The notes under the pieces are model-generated. The model did no database searches. It saw only the letters and a list, made by a program, of their open reading frames with translations, and had not been told where the DNA came from. Both the position numbers and the translations under genes were made by a program. A stretch of 20,724 nt of DNA. Source: Bacteroidota bacterium. Lineage in GTDB: Bacteria; Bacteroidota; Ignavibacteria; Ignavibacteriales; Ignavibacteriaceae. The first letter of the stretch is position 1. Every line of letters starts with the position of its first letter. Location of the stretch: contig JAEXTR010000356.1 of the NCBI GenBank assembly GCA_023406915.1, positions 1-20,724 of the forward strand, written 5' to 3'. Positions 1 to 7,114 of the stretch are shown here, one piece after another.

Positions 1-1439
1 GCTACATACTTTCCTGTGCTCGTTTTGAAAAGGTGCTTTTTCCTGTCGGTGATCATCAGATAACCATCGCCATCAAAGACACCGATGTCTCCAGTGTGCA
101 GCCATCCGTCTTTGATGACATCATCCGTTTCTTTCTTGTTCTTGTAATAGCCCTGCATTACATTCGGACCTTTGGCAAGAATCTCACCATCGTGTGCAAT
201 CTTTACCTGTACAGAAGGGAATACTTTCCCTACCGTGCCGAATTTATGGCCACCGTATGGATTAGCTGCAATTACAGGGGATGCCTCGGTCAAACCATAA
301 CCTTCCAGGATGGTGATACCAACGGCGGCAAAAAACTCACCTAGTTCGCGGGGTAAGGCAGCTCCGCCTGAAACAAAGAACTTGAGTCTGCCGCCGGTCT
401 TTTCCCGGATTTTCTTAAATACCAAAACGTCTGCCATCTTATGCTTTGCGGTCAGACTTAAAGGTACTGTCCCAATCTTTTTGGCTTCATTATACTTAAT
501 ACCAACACTGATTGCCCAATGAAATATCTTTTGTTTCTTTTCGGACTGTGAATCAACATTCTTCATCACTTTTGAATAGATACGTTCAAACAATCGCGGT
601 ACAGCAGTCATGAGAGTCGGCTTTGCATCGATCAGATCAGTAGCCACAGTTTCGATACTTTGAGCATAATAGATTTGAGCACCACACCCGAATGCCGTAT
701 AATAGCCGGTCATTCTTTCAAAAATATGACAAAGCGGCAGGAATGAAAGGAAGATATCTTCCTCTGTGATGGGGAAGAAGTTCAACGCATCATTGATGTT
801 GGAGATCAGATTCTTGTGTGTCAGCATCACTCCCTTAGGTTCACCGGTTGTACCTGAGGTATAAATGATGGTGCAGAGATCGTTCTCATGGCTGACACCA
901 AGGGAATTGGAAAAGAACGATGGATTCTGCTCCCTGATCGATTCTCCCATCTTCTGAATTTCAGTGAAGTAATACAGGTGGTCAGCACCAGCAGGCTTGT
1001 CATCCTCATTATATGCAATGATGAACTTCAGATACTTAAGATTCTGACGGATTTTTAAAACCTTTGTCAGTTGTAGCTTAGTGGAAACAATAATGCCAAC
1101 TGATTCAGAGTTATTCAGGATAAACTGAATTGAGTCAGCAGTCAGTGAAGGGTATAGGGGCACATCGATAGCACCGAGAGCGAGGATAGCAAAATCAGAG
1201 AACACCCATTCAGGCCTGTTCTCTGACAGAATGGCAACTTTATCTCCCTTTTTAACACCCAGATGGTGCAGTCCGTATGCGAAACGCTCCGTTTCATCAC
1301 GCAGTTCCTTGTAGGTTATACCTACGTACTGTCCCTTAACTTTGTGTTTGATAACATATCGCTCATCACTCTCGCTGTTTATTCTGGTAAGCTGATCAAA
1401 CATCTCGGGAATGGTGCTGAAATGGTATTTGTTCGGCAT
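1..1439 (-). CDS. Long-chain fatty acid--CoA ligase (AMP-binding), C-terminus cut by window edge
   Basis: This enzyme activates a fatty acid with ATP to an acyl-adenylate and then to acyl-CoA, at the cytoplasmic face of the membrane. My reading of the minus strand is open from ATG at 1439 to the window edge (479 full codons, no stop). The AMP-binding P-loop YTSGTTGEPKG starts at residue 193, the YGLTE motif is at 381-385, and the HTGD motif has Asp451 followed by a DRKKHLFKTSTGKYVA stretch. That stretch is typical of the bacterial FadD15/long-chain synthetase branch rather than the E. coli FadD branch. About 100-130 C-terminal residues are missing if it has the usual length near 600. A GGAG ribosome site lies upstream of the ATG. 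The gene follows the DUF5009 gene by 86 nt on the same strand, so it may be cotranscribed or have its own promoter. Family sure; chain-length preference unknown. Confidence 0.93.
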   Translation of the reverse strand, partial: MPNKYHFSTIPEMFDQLTRINSESDERYVIKHKVKGQYVGITYKELRDETERFAYGLHHLGVKKGDKVAILSENRPEWVFSDFAILALGAIDVPLYPSLTADSIQFILNNSESVGIIVSTKLQLTKVLKIRQNLKYLKFIIAYNEDDKPAGADHLYYFTEIQKMGESIREQNPSFFSNSLGVSHENDLCTIIYTSGTTGEPKGVMLTHKNLISNINDALNFFPITEEDIFLSFLPLCHIFERMTGYYTAFGCGAQIYYAQSIETVATDLIDAKPTLMTAVPRLFERIYSKVMKNVDSQSEKKQKIFHWAISVGIKYNEAKKIGTVPLSLTAKHKMADVLVFKKIREKTGGRLKFFVSGGAALPRELGEFFAAVGITILEGYGLTEASPVIAANPYGGHKFGTVGKVFPSVQVKIAHDGEILAKGPNVMQGYYKNKKETDDVIKDGWLHTGDIGVFDGDGYLMITDRKKHLFKTSTGKYV

Positions 1440-1525
1440 ATAGTACTTTGCTCCAAAATTTCCAAAAAATCTATGAAAAAATACGATATTGAATCAGAAA
1501 ATGAAATAATTCAGAATACTTTTTT

Positions 1526-2950
1526 TTATGTACGCCAAAATACCTGTTTTCGTGTTGCAAAACTCACCATCACAGCAAGAAGTCCGGTAAGAATTATTCC
1601 TTTTAATACTCCTAACCACGGTGTCGTGAGGAAAAGTGATAGTAATGGGTCAATTCCCAGCAGCATCACTATCGGAGTCAGCAGGTTCGTTCCACCAGCG
1701 TAGGAAAGCATTGGATTCTGTCCATTCTCAATCAGGAAGCCAATCCATCGATGCTGCTTAAAGTGATTGATAATCACAGTGAACCCAATGATCATGCATG
1801 CAGATAATCCGGAAGTCACAAAATAGTAACTCATGGTTGAGTGATCCTTCTTAATCCCACCTTCAAAGGGTTCAAGCAGTAACCCAAGTAAGAGCCAGAA
1901 AAATCCCCACTGGAAGAGAGAAAGAAGCATTTTTTCAGTACTTGAACCAGGTCTCTTCATTGACAGGAACATCAGTAGGGAGTAGAGAACCGAGATAATG
2001 GTACCGGTGAGTACCTGGCGATTGTAAAGGAAGATGAGTTGAAAGAGTACCAGTGAAAAAGATATAATCAGAATATTCATCCATGCGATATTACCCCAGT
2101 TTCCGGTGGACTCTACCTCTGTTTTTCCCTTCATCCAGTTCAGAATTATATCCCCGGCAATGGTACCTGGGATCACTATAAACAGATACTTTAAAAAATT
2201 TGCGTGTAGCAGGATAAGGGCAGGGTGGTGGGCTGCTGCACTTTTAATCCATCCATCATCCATCCCCGAGATGCGGATAGCAAAAAGCAGTCCTATGATC
2301 CCGAGTCGTAGGAGTAGATTGTCTCTGGTGAAATACCAGATAAATGACCCTACAATTGATACATTGGCAAGGACAAGTATGATAATATCAAAACGTTTGA
2401 TTGAAAAACCACTCCCGTCAGGGTATGTCCATAACAACAGAAAGGTCACAATACCGGAGAATCCGATTCCGCGAAGAACATAGGTGATGTTTTTTCCCCA
2501 TCCGCTCGGAAAGCGTGTAAATATCAAACCGAGAAACAGGAAGTTGAGCAAAGCTATCAGGTAAGTAGTAGTTTCAGGCGTTTTTGCCAGGATGTGGGGT
2601 CGAATATGTTGGATAACGACAGCAAAGAAGATAAGGAGAATCCCTCTTACCAGAATCTGACCCGAAATTTTCCAAACTGATGCACCCTTTGCGATCCGTG
2701 AACTAAGTGCAAACGGAAAGGCTGCACCCATTGCAAAGAGAAAAAATGGAAACACAAGATCAACCCACGATATCCCTGGAATAGCGGGATTGAATTTATG
2801 CAATGGTGGTGGTACCTGTATATGGTACATCCATTCCGGCAGAGGTCCGAACGGAATCCTGCCCGATAGAATCATTGTAAGGATAGCAAATCCTCTTAGG
2901 GCATCAAGTGCATATGCCCGCCTTGGTGCTGATGTGTCAGTTGTGCTCAC
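1526..2950 (-). CDS. Polytopic membrane protein, DUF5009 / NagX (COG4299, HGSNAT-like acyltransferase) family
   Basis: A 474-residue integral membrane protein with about 10-12 hydrophobic segments. The N-terminus has the family's LDALRGFAI stretch (Asp16, Arg19) and then WVDLVFPFFLF around residues 62-72. Both are typical of the DUF5009/heparan-alpha-glucosaminide N-acetyltransferase-like group. Relatives called NagX occur in N-acetylglucosamine use clusters and have been proposed to carry or acetylate amino sugars at the inner membrane; the precise activity is not settled. It starts with GTG, supported by an AAAGG ribosome site six bases upstream that overlaps the stop codon of the aminotransferase gene, so the two genes are probably translationally coupled. 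The adjacent divergent sugar kinase/AmpG/NagZ operon fits a cell-wall amino-sugar role, but that is inference. Confidence 0.85.
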   Translation of the reverse strand: MSTTDTSAPRRAYALDALRGFAILTMILSGRIPFGPLPEWMYHIQVPPPLHKFNPAIPGISWVDLVFPFFLFAMGAAFPFALSSRIAKGASVWKISGQILVRGILLIFFAVVIQHIRPHILAKTPETTTYLIALLNFLFLGLIFTRFPSGWGKNITYVLRGIGFSGIVTFLLLWTYPDGSGFSIKRFDIIILVLANVSIVGSFIWYFTRDNLLLRLGIIGLLFAIRISGMDDGWIKSAAAHHPALILLHANFLKYLFIVIPGTIAGDIILNWMKGKTEVESTGNWGNIAWMNILIISFSLVLFQLIFLYNRQVLTGTIISVLYSLLMFLSMKRPGSSTEKMLLSLFQWGFFWLLLGLLLEPFEGGIKKDHSTMSYYFVTSGLSACMIIGFTVIINHFKQHRWIGFLIENGQNPMLSYAGGTNLLTPIVMLLGIDPLLSLFLTTPWLGVLKGIILTGLLAVMVSFATRKQVFWRT

Positions 2951-2956
2951 AGTAAG

Positions 2957-2961
2957 CCTTT
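2957..2961 (-). promoter_or_regulatory. Ribosome binding site overlapping a stop codon, setting a GTG start
   Basis: On the minus strand the upstream gene ends TAA and the stop runs directly into AAAGG, six bases before the GTG at 2950. This supports GTG rather than a later ATG as the start of the DUF5009 gene and suggests coupling of the two genes. Confidence 0.6.
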
Positions 2962-4417
2962 ATTTTAGAGTGAACATTTCCGGAATTGAAAGTGGGGATT
3001 TCCAGGTTTTGTGGAAAAATTCATTCTTTTTGGTGCTGTAACAATAATCGCGGCTCCACTTGCCGTGGTACCTGGCAATCTGTTTCAGCGCATCAGCTAT
3101 GTAATCAACATCATCGGTTGTCATCGTCGGGTGTAGTGATACCCTCACCCAGCCAGGTTTTTCTGAAAGATCACCATGGTCGATTTTCTCCGTGATGCTG
3201 TGTGATTTTTCCGGAGTAACGTTCAGTAAATAATGTCCATATGTACCTGCACAGGAACACCCACCCCTGACCTGAATGCCAAAACGGTCATTCAGAAGCT
3301 TCACAATAAGGTTGTAGTGGATGCCATCGATATAAAGTGAAATTGCGCCAAGTCTTTCACGAATATTGCCCGCAAGGATATGAAGGCCTTTGATTGGTTC
3401 TGCCGCATCAATAAAGCGGTCCACCAGCAGGTGCTCTTTCATTAGAATCGCTTCTGTCCCCATTTTATTTTTTAGTTCAATAGCAAGCTGTGTTCTGATC
3501 GTCTGCAAAAAGGCGGGTGTGCCGCCATCCTCCCTGGCTTCGATATCAGAGATAAAACGGTGCTCACCCCATGGATTTGTCCAATCCACAGTTCCACCAC
3601 CAGGGTTATCAGGCACGCGGTTATGGTACAAGTCTGCATTAAAAATGAGCACACCCGGGGTACCAGGTCCACCCAGAAACTTGTGTGGGCTGAACATCAC
3701 TGCATCAAGGCGGGCGTTTTCGTCTTCGGGATGCATATTGATATCCACGTAAGGTGCAGAACAGGCGAAATCAACAAAGATGTGTCCGCCATAGTGGTGC
3801 ATAATTTTCGCAAGCTCATAGTAAGGGGGCTGAATTCCCGTGACATTGGATGCTGCTGTAAAGGCACCAATCTTCAGTCGGCGTGCGGGATATCTTTTGA
3901 TCTCACGTTCCAGGTTTTCCGGGCTGACTAAACCATTCGCGTCAGGAGGGATAACAACAACATCAGCTATTGTCTCAAGCCAGCTTGTATGGTTCGAGTG
4001 ATGCTCCATGTGAGTAATGAAAACAACCGGTTTTATACTGTTCTTGACCGAAAGGAAGGGGAGTAACTGTTCTGGTATCCGCAACCCAAGCATACGCTGG
4101 AATTTATTGATAACAGTTGTCATTCCAGACCCTGCCATTATAATCACATCATTGGGACCTGCATTGCAGTGCCGCTTTATTGAGTGTTGAGCGTGGTGAT
4201 AGGCTTCGGTCATGGTTGTGCCGGTTATATTTGTTTCCGTATGGGTATTCCCAACGTATGGACCGAACACATCCATCATCTTCTTTTCAATAGGTTTATA
4301 GAGTCTGCCACTGGCTATCCAATCAGCGTAAACCAGTTTTTGTTTGCCGTATGGTGTTAGAAATTCAAGGTCCTGTCCGATAATATTCCGGCGGAAGGAT
4401 TCAAACTTTGGCTGCAT
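2960..4417 (-). CDS. Aminotransferase class V-fold PLP enzyme (cysteine desulfurase / SufS-like)
   Basis: A 485-residue fold-type I PLP enzyme. The PLP lysine is Lys246 in SPHKFLGGPG, the cofactor-ring Asp is Asp216 in VDFACSAP, and a HMEHHSNHTSW motif begins at His136. Near the C-terminus the motif RGGCSCAG (Arg384, Cys387, Cys389) aligns by eye with the SufS-type RxGHHCA loop, putting Cys389 at the catalytic cysteine position. This favours sulfur mobilisation from cysteine or a related beta/gamma-elimination over plain transamination. It is longer than canonical SufS (about 410), and no suf/isc scaffold gene lies beside it, so a dedicated sulfur or selenium donor role, or another elimination substrate, is possible. 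It is the first gene of a minus-strand unit with the DUF5009 gene nine bases downstream. Upstream lies a 14-bp palindrome that could control it. Family sure; substrate not. Confidence 0.88.
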   Translation of the reverse strand: MQPKFESFRRNIIGQDLEFLTPYGKQKLVYADWIASGRLYKPIEKKMMDVFGPYVGNTHTETNITGTTMTEAYHHAQHSIKRHCNAGPNDVIIMAGSGMTTVINKFQRMLGLRIPEQLLPFLSVKNSIKPVVFITHMEHHSNHTSWLETIADVVVIPPDANGLVSPENLEREIKRYPARRLKIGAFTAASNVTGIQPPYYELAKIMHHYGGHIFVDFACSAPYVDINMHPEDENARLDAVMFSPHKFLGGPGTPGVLIFNADLYHNRVPDNPGGGTVDWTNPWGEHRFISDIEAREDGGTPAFLQTIRTQLAIELKNKMGTEAILMKEHLLVDRFIDAAEPIKGLHILAGNIRERLGAISLYIDGIHYNLIVKLLNDRFGIQVRGGCSCAGTYGHYLLNVTPEKSHSITEKIDHGDLSEKPGWVRVSLHPTMTTDDVDYIADALKQIARYHGKWSRDYCYSTKKNEFFHKTWKSPLSIPEMFTLK

Positions 4418-4459
4418 AAATCTCTTATCTTTTTCTGTAAAGTTACTAAATCGGGGTGA

Positions 4460-4473
4460 AAAGACTAGTCTTT
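4460..4473. promoter_or_regulatory. Perfect 14-bp palindrome, putative operator
   Basis: AAAGACTAGTCTTT is its own reverse complement. It lies 43 bases upstream of the aminotransferase start, in the gap between divergent transcription units. On the minus strand a TAACTTTA box that could act as a -10 element lies a few bases downstream, so a dimeric regulator bound here would cover the -35 region. No regulator gene is in the window to pair with it. Confidence 0.45.
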
Positions 4474-4599
4474 CCGTATGAATTTACTGATGGAGAATTG
4501 GGGATATTTATTAATAGTAAGAATTGTGACGAAAATCGCACAAAATTATACATAAAGTCATATATTTACGCGTTAGATGTTTAATAATTTGACGGAAGT

Positions 4600-4770
4600 A
4601 TGACGCCAAAACGACCTGGCGGTTGGGATATTAAGAATGGAGACTATCAGAGATCTGATGAATACACCAACCGTTACGATGAAATGAAGAGACGGAAAAA
4701 AATTATCAAATCCGCACTGATCGTTGCAGCCGCAGTTGCTGCAAGCAGTGCTGCTCTATTAATGATATAA
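4600..4770 (+). CDS. Small single-pass membrane protein, 56 residues, unknown function
   Basis: An ATG-to-TAA frame of 56 codons. The first 36 residues are hydrophilic and charged, with a Pro/Gly start (MTPKRPGGWD), several Tyr and Asp, and an MKRRKK basic cluster near residues 29-34. The last 20 or so are a hydrophobic, Ala-rich helix (IIKSALIVAAAVAASSAALL). The basic cluster before the helix predicts a cytoplasmic N-terminus and C-terminal insertion (tail anchor-like). The only candidate ribosome site, GGAAG, lies too close to the ATG, so initiation may be weak or leaderless. An in-frame stop 15 bases upstream leaves no other start. It fills the gap between the aminotransferase and kinase operons. 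I do not recognise a family. The amphipathic-then-hydrophobic organisation argues for a real protein. Confidence 0.6.
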   Translation: MTPKRPGGWDIKNGDYQRSDEYTNRYDEMKRRKKIIKSALIVAAAVAASSAALLMI

Positions 4771-4815
4771 TTCTTCAAAAATCCCACTACTTTTACCCTA
4801 ATATCCTCTGCCTTT

Positions 4816-4839
4816 ATTTCGAAATCATTGCTCATTTCG
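4816..4839. repeat. ATTTCG inverted/direct repeats before the kinase operon
   Basis: A 10-bp palindrome ATTTCGAAAT (4816-4825) is followed after eight bases by another ATTTCG. The second half-site can also pair with CGAAAT to form a six-base-pair hairpin. It sits 41 bases before the kinase start. It could be an operator or a weak transcript end for the small gene upstream, or chance in an AT-rich spacer. Confidence 0.25.
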
Positions 4840-4879
4840 CTATTTTAGAACGGCAATTCTACAGAATTTAAGGTAATCA

Positions 4880-5800
4880 ATGCGATATTTTATTGGCATC
4901 GACGGTGGTGGCACAAAGACCCACTGTGTAATTATCGATGAAACCGGAAAAGAACTTCACACCTTCTACGGTGGACCCTCCAATTTTCTCGTCCTCGGGA
5001 CTGATCCCGTATGTGAAACCCTTCATAACCTCCTTCAGCAATGTGGAGATGCTGTGAATGCTGCTCCTGATGAAATTGCGGGTGCATTATTGGGGACAAC
5101 TGGTGCCGGCAGACGATCTGACGCGGAAATATTGGAAAATGCATTTATAGCCTATCTTGAAAAGAATAAACTGGATTTCGGATCATTCCGGGTTGAGAGT
5201 GATGCCAGAATTGCACTCGAGGCTGCCTTTGGCGGAGAACCTGGCAGTATTCTGATTGCAGGAACCGGATCAATTATGTTCGGTAAAGATGCGTCTGGTA
5301 CGATTCACCGTGTTGGTGGCTTTGGACGTTTCCTTGGAGATGAAGGCAGTGGTTACGTCATTGGTAAAAAAGGTCTTGTTGCTGTTTCGCAAGAATTTGA
5401 TGGACGTGGAACCCCCACGCTTCTAACAAAACTTGTGAAAGAGCGCCTCAGTATCTCAACACCCGAGAGCCTGATCATAGAAATTTATACGAACAAGTTT
5501 GATATTGCCTCTGCTGCCCCCCTCGTGATTGAAGCAGCAGAGCAAAATGATCCGCTGGCACTACAGATTGTTGAGGAAGAAACCGACAACCTGGTGCAAC
5601 ATATAGCGGCGATGAAAAAGAAAATCACTTCCTCCCCACTCAAAGTCGCATTTATTGGAGGAATCATTACTAATACAAACATTTTCTCTGATAAATTCAG
5701 GGAAAAAATAGCAGCCCGGATGTCTGATGTAGAAGTGAAAGAATCAGAGTATTCACCAGCATATGGTGCGGCGCTTATGGCAAGAAAAATTTTCAGTTAA
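4880..5800 (+). CDS. BadF/BadG/BcrA/BcrD-type ATPase, N-acetylglucosamine/N-acetylmuramate kinase-like
   Basis: A 306-residue sugar kinase of the ASKHA (actin-like ATPase) fold, predicted to phosphorylate an amino sugar in the cytoplasm. The phosphate-1 motif DGGGTKT is at residues 8-14, the likely catalytic Asp108 is in ESDARIAL, phosphate-2 AGTGS spans about 127-131, and GGFGRFLGDEGSG ends near 158. Length and motifs match the NagK/MurK group (about 300-345 residues) rather than the activator subunits of benzoyl-CoA or 2-hydroxyacyl-CoA dehydratases, which carry iron-sulfur cysteines not seen here. An AAGG site six bases upstream supports the ATG. The next gene begins 27 bases later. An AmpG-like permease and a NagZ-type glycosidase downstream point to GlcNAc or MurNAc from cell-wall turnover as substrate. 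That assignment is inferred from context. Confidence 0.87.
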   Translation: MRYFIGIDGGGTKTHCVIIDETGKELHTFYGGPSNFLVLGTDPVCETLHNLLQQCGDAVNAAPDEIAGALLGTTGAGRRSDAEILENAFIAYLEKNKLDFGSFRVESDARIALEAAFGGEPGSILIAGTGSIMFGKDASGTIHRVGGFGRFLGDEGSGYVIGKKGLVAVSQEFDGRGTPTLLTKLVKERLSISTPESLIIEIYTNKFDIASAAPLVIEAAEQNDPLALQIVEEETDNLVQHIAAMKKKITSSPLKVAFIGGIITNTNIFSDKFREKIAARMSDVEVKESEYSPAYGAALMARKIFS

Positions 5801-5827
5801 CACCACATACTCATACCGGAGTTCATA

Positions 5828-7114
5828 ATGTCTGATCAACCAAAGAAAGCACGAAATCCCTGGTTCTGGATTCCGACGCTTTATTACGCTGAAGGAATCC
5901 CTTACATTGCCGTAATGACCATATCGGTAATAATGTATAAAAAGCTTGGGATTTCAAACACTGATATCGCACTCTATACCTCATGGCTGTATCTTCCCTG
6001 GGTGATCAAGCCACTTTGGAGTCCGGTGGTTGATATGTTCAAAACCAAACGCTTCTGGATTGTCGCAATGCTGTTTATGATAGGTGTTGGTTTTGCTGGT
6101 GTTGCCTTAACGGTTCCAACTTCGGGTTTCTTCCAGTACACTTTGCTCTTTTTCTGGTTATTGGCTTTTAACTCTGCTACGCATGATATTGCAGCTGATG
6201 GGTTCTACATGCTTGGACTTGATGAGGGACAGCAGTCATGGTTCGTTGGGATTCGTTCAACCTTTTATCGTCTTGCAATGATAACTGGTCAGGGATTGAT
6301 TGTGATATTTGCCGGGATGCTTGAAACCTCAACCGGAAGCAGTCAGACTGCCTGGAGTATAGCATTTGCAACACTTGCTGGTATGTTTGTGCTTCTTGCA
6401 GTATATCATCAGCTGTTCCTCCCCCGACCTTCGATTGACAAAGCGATTGAATCAGAGGGAAGAGGATTTCTTAAAGAGTTTTTCCGCATTTTTGCATTGT
6501 TCTTTAAGAAGAAACAGATCGGTGTGATTCTTGGTGTCTTGCTCCTGTACCGTTTTGCAGAAGCACAATTAGTGAAAATGGTATCTCCCTTTCTTCTCGA
6601 TCCAAGAGATATTGGCGGACTTGGACTTAGCACAGAGGAGGTTGGAATTGTCTATGGTACTGTTGGTATCATCGCCCTTACTGTGGGTGGTATTCTGGGG
6701 GGCATGTTTGCGTCAAAGGTTGGATTAAAAAAGGCTATCTGGATCATGCTGTTTGTAATTCATACACCTGATCTCGCCTTTGTCTACCTCTCACAGGTTC
6801 AGCCTGAAAACTTCTTTGTAATAAATGCAATGGTTGCCCTTGAACAGTTTGGATACGGTTTCGGGTTTACAGCCTATATGCTTTATATGATCTATATCGC
6901 TGATGGTGAGCATAAAACAGCACACTTTGCAATTGCAACTGGTTTTATGGCACTTGGTATGATGGTGCCAGGTATGTTCAGCGGTTGGTTGCAGGAGTTA
7001 ATCGGGTATAAGTGGTTCTTCATTTGGGTAATCATAGCAACCCTACCGTCGTTCTTTATTGTAGCGTACGCTAAAATTGATCCAGAATTCGGAAAGAAAA
7101 AAGCGGAGGCATAA
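5828..7114 (+). CDS. AmpG-like major facilitator permease (muropeptide/amino sugar uptake)
   Basis: A 428-residue permease with about twelve membrane helices. AmpG-family features are visible: EGIPY near residues 22-26, LPWVIKPLWSPVVD at 56-69 followed by a basic loop, and SATHDIAAD at 116-124, matching the ATQDIAxD signature. In E. coli AmpG brings GlcNAc-anhydroMurNAc and its peptides into the cytoplasm. This group's members share the fold, but the exact cargo is not fixed by motif. A GGAG site (5818-5821) lies six bases before the ATG. The stop codon abuts the start of the glycosidase gene with no gap, so the two are cotranscribed and probably coupled. Its place between a sugar kinase and a glycosidase supports import of a cell-wall saccharide. 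Confidence 0.87.
   Translation: MSDQPKKARNPWFWIPTLYYAEGIPYIAVMTISVIMYKKLGISNTDIALYTSWLYLPWVIKPLWSPVVDMFKTKRFWIVAMLFMIGVGFAGVALTVPTSGFFQYTLLFFWLLAFNSATHDIAADGFYMLGLDEGQQSWFVGIRSTFYRLAMITGQGLIVIFAGMLETSTGSSQTAWSIAFATLAGMFVLLAVYHQLFLPRPSIDKAIESEGRGFLKEFFRIFALFFKKKQIGVILGVLLLYRFAEAQLVKMVSPFLLDPRDIGGLGLSTEEVGIVYGTVGIIALTVGGILGGMFASKVGLKKAIWIMLFVIHTPDLAFVYLSQVQPENFFVINAMVALEQFGYGFGFTAYMLYMIYIADGEHKTAHFAIATGFMALGMMVPGMFSGWLQELIGYKWFFIWVIIATLPSFFIVAYAKIDPEFGKKKAEA
7105..7109 (+). promoter_or_regulatory. Strong ribosome binding site setting a TTG start
   Basis: GGAGG lies inside the last codons of the permease gene, five bases before TTG at 7115. The TTG immediately follows the permease TAA. There is no in-frame ATG before the hydrophobic signal segment, so this site decides the start of the glycosidase fusion. 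Confidence 0.75.

Noticed and set aside
33..522. Plus-strand frames over the left edge
   Set aside because: They are antisense to the acyl-CoA ligase, whose motifs are intact and in order.
1440..1525. Possible terminator between DUF5009 and the acyl-CoA ligase
   Set aside because: There are A/T runs but no GC stem next to a minus-strand U-tract, so read-through into the ligase remains possible.
1263..1703. 146-codon plus-strand frame
   Set aside because: It is antisense to the ends of the acyl-CoA ligase and DUF5009 genes, crosses their junction, and has no recognisable domain or ribosome site.
4418..4599. Possible tRNA or riboswitch in the divergent gap
   Set aside because: No cloverleaf, CCA end or known aptamer pattern could be traced; only the palindrome and AT-rich spacer are visible.
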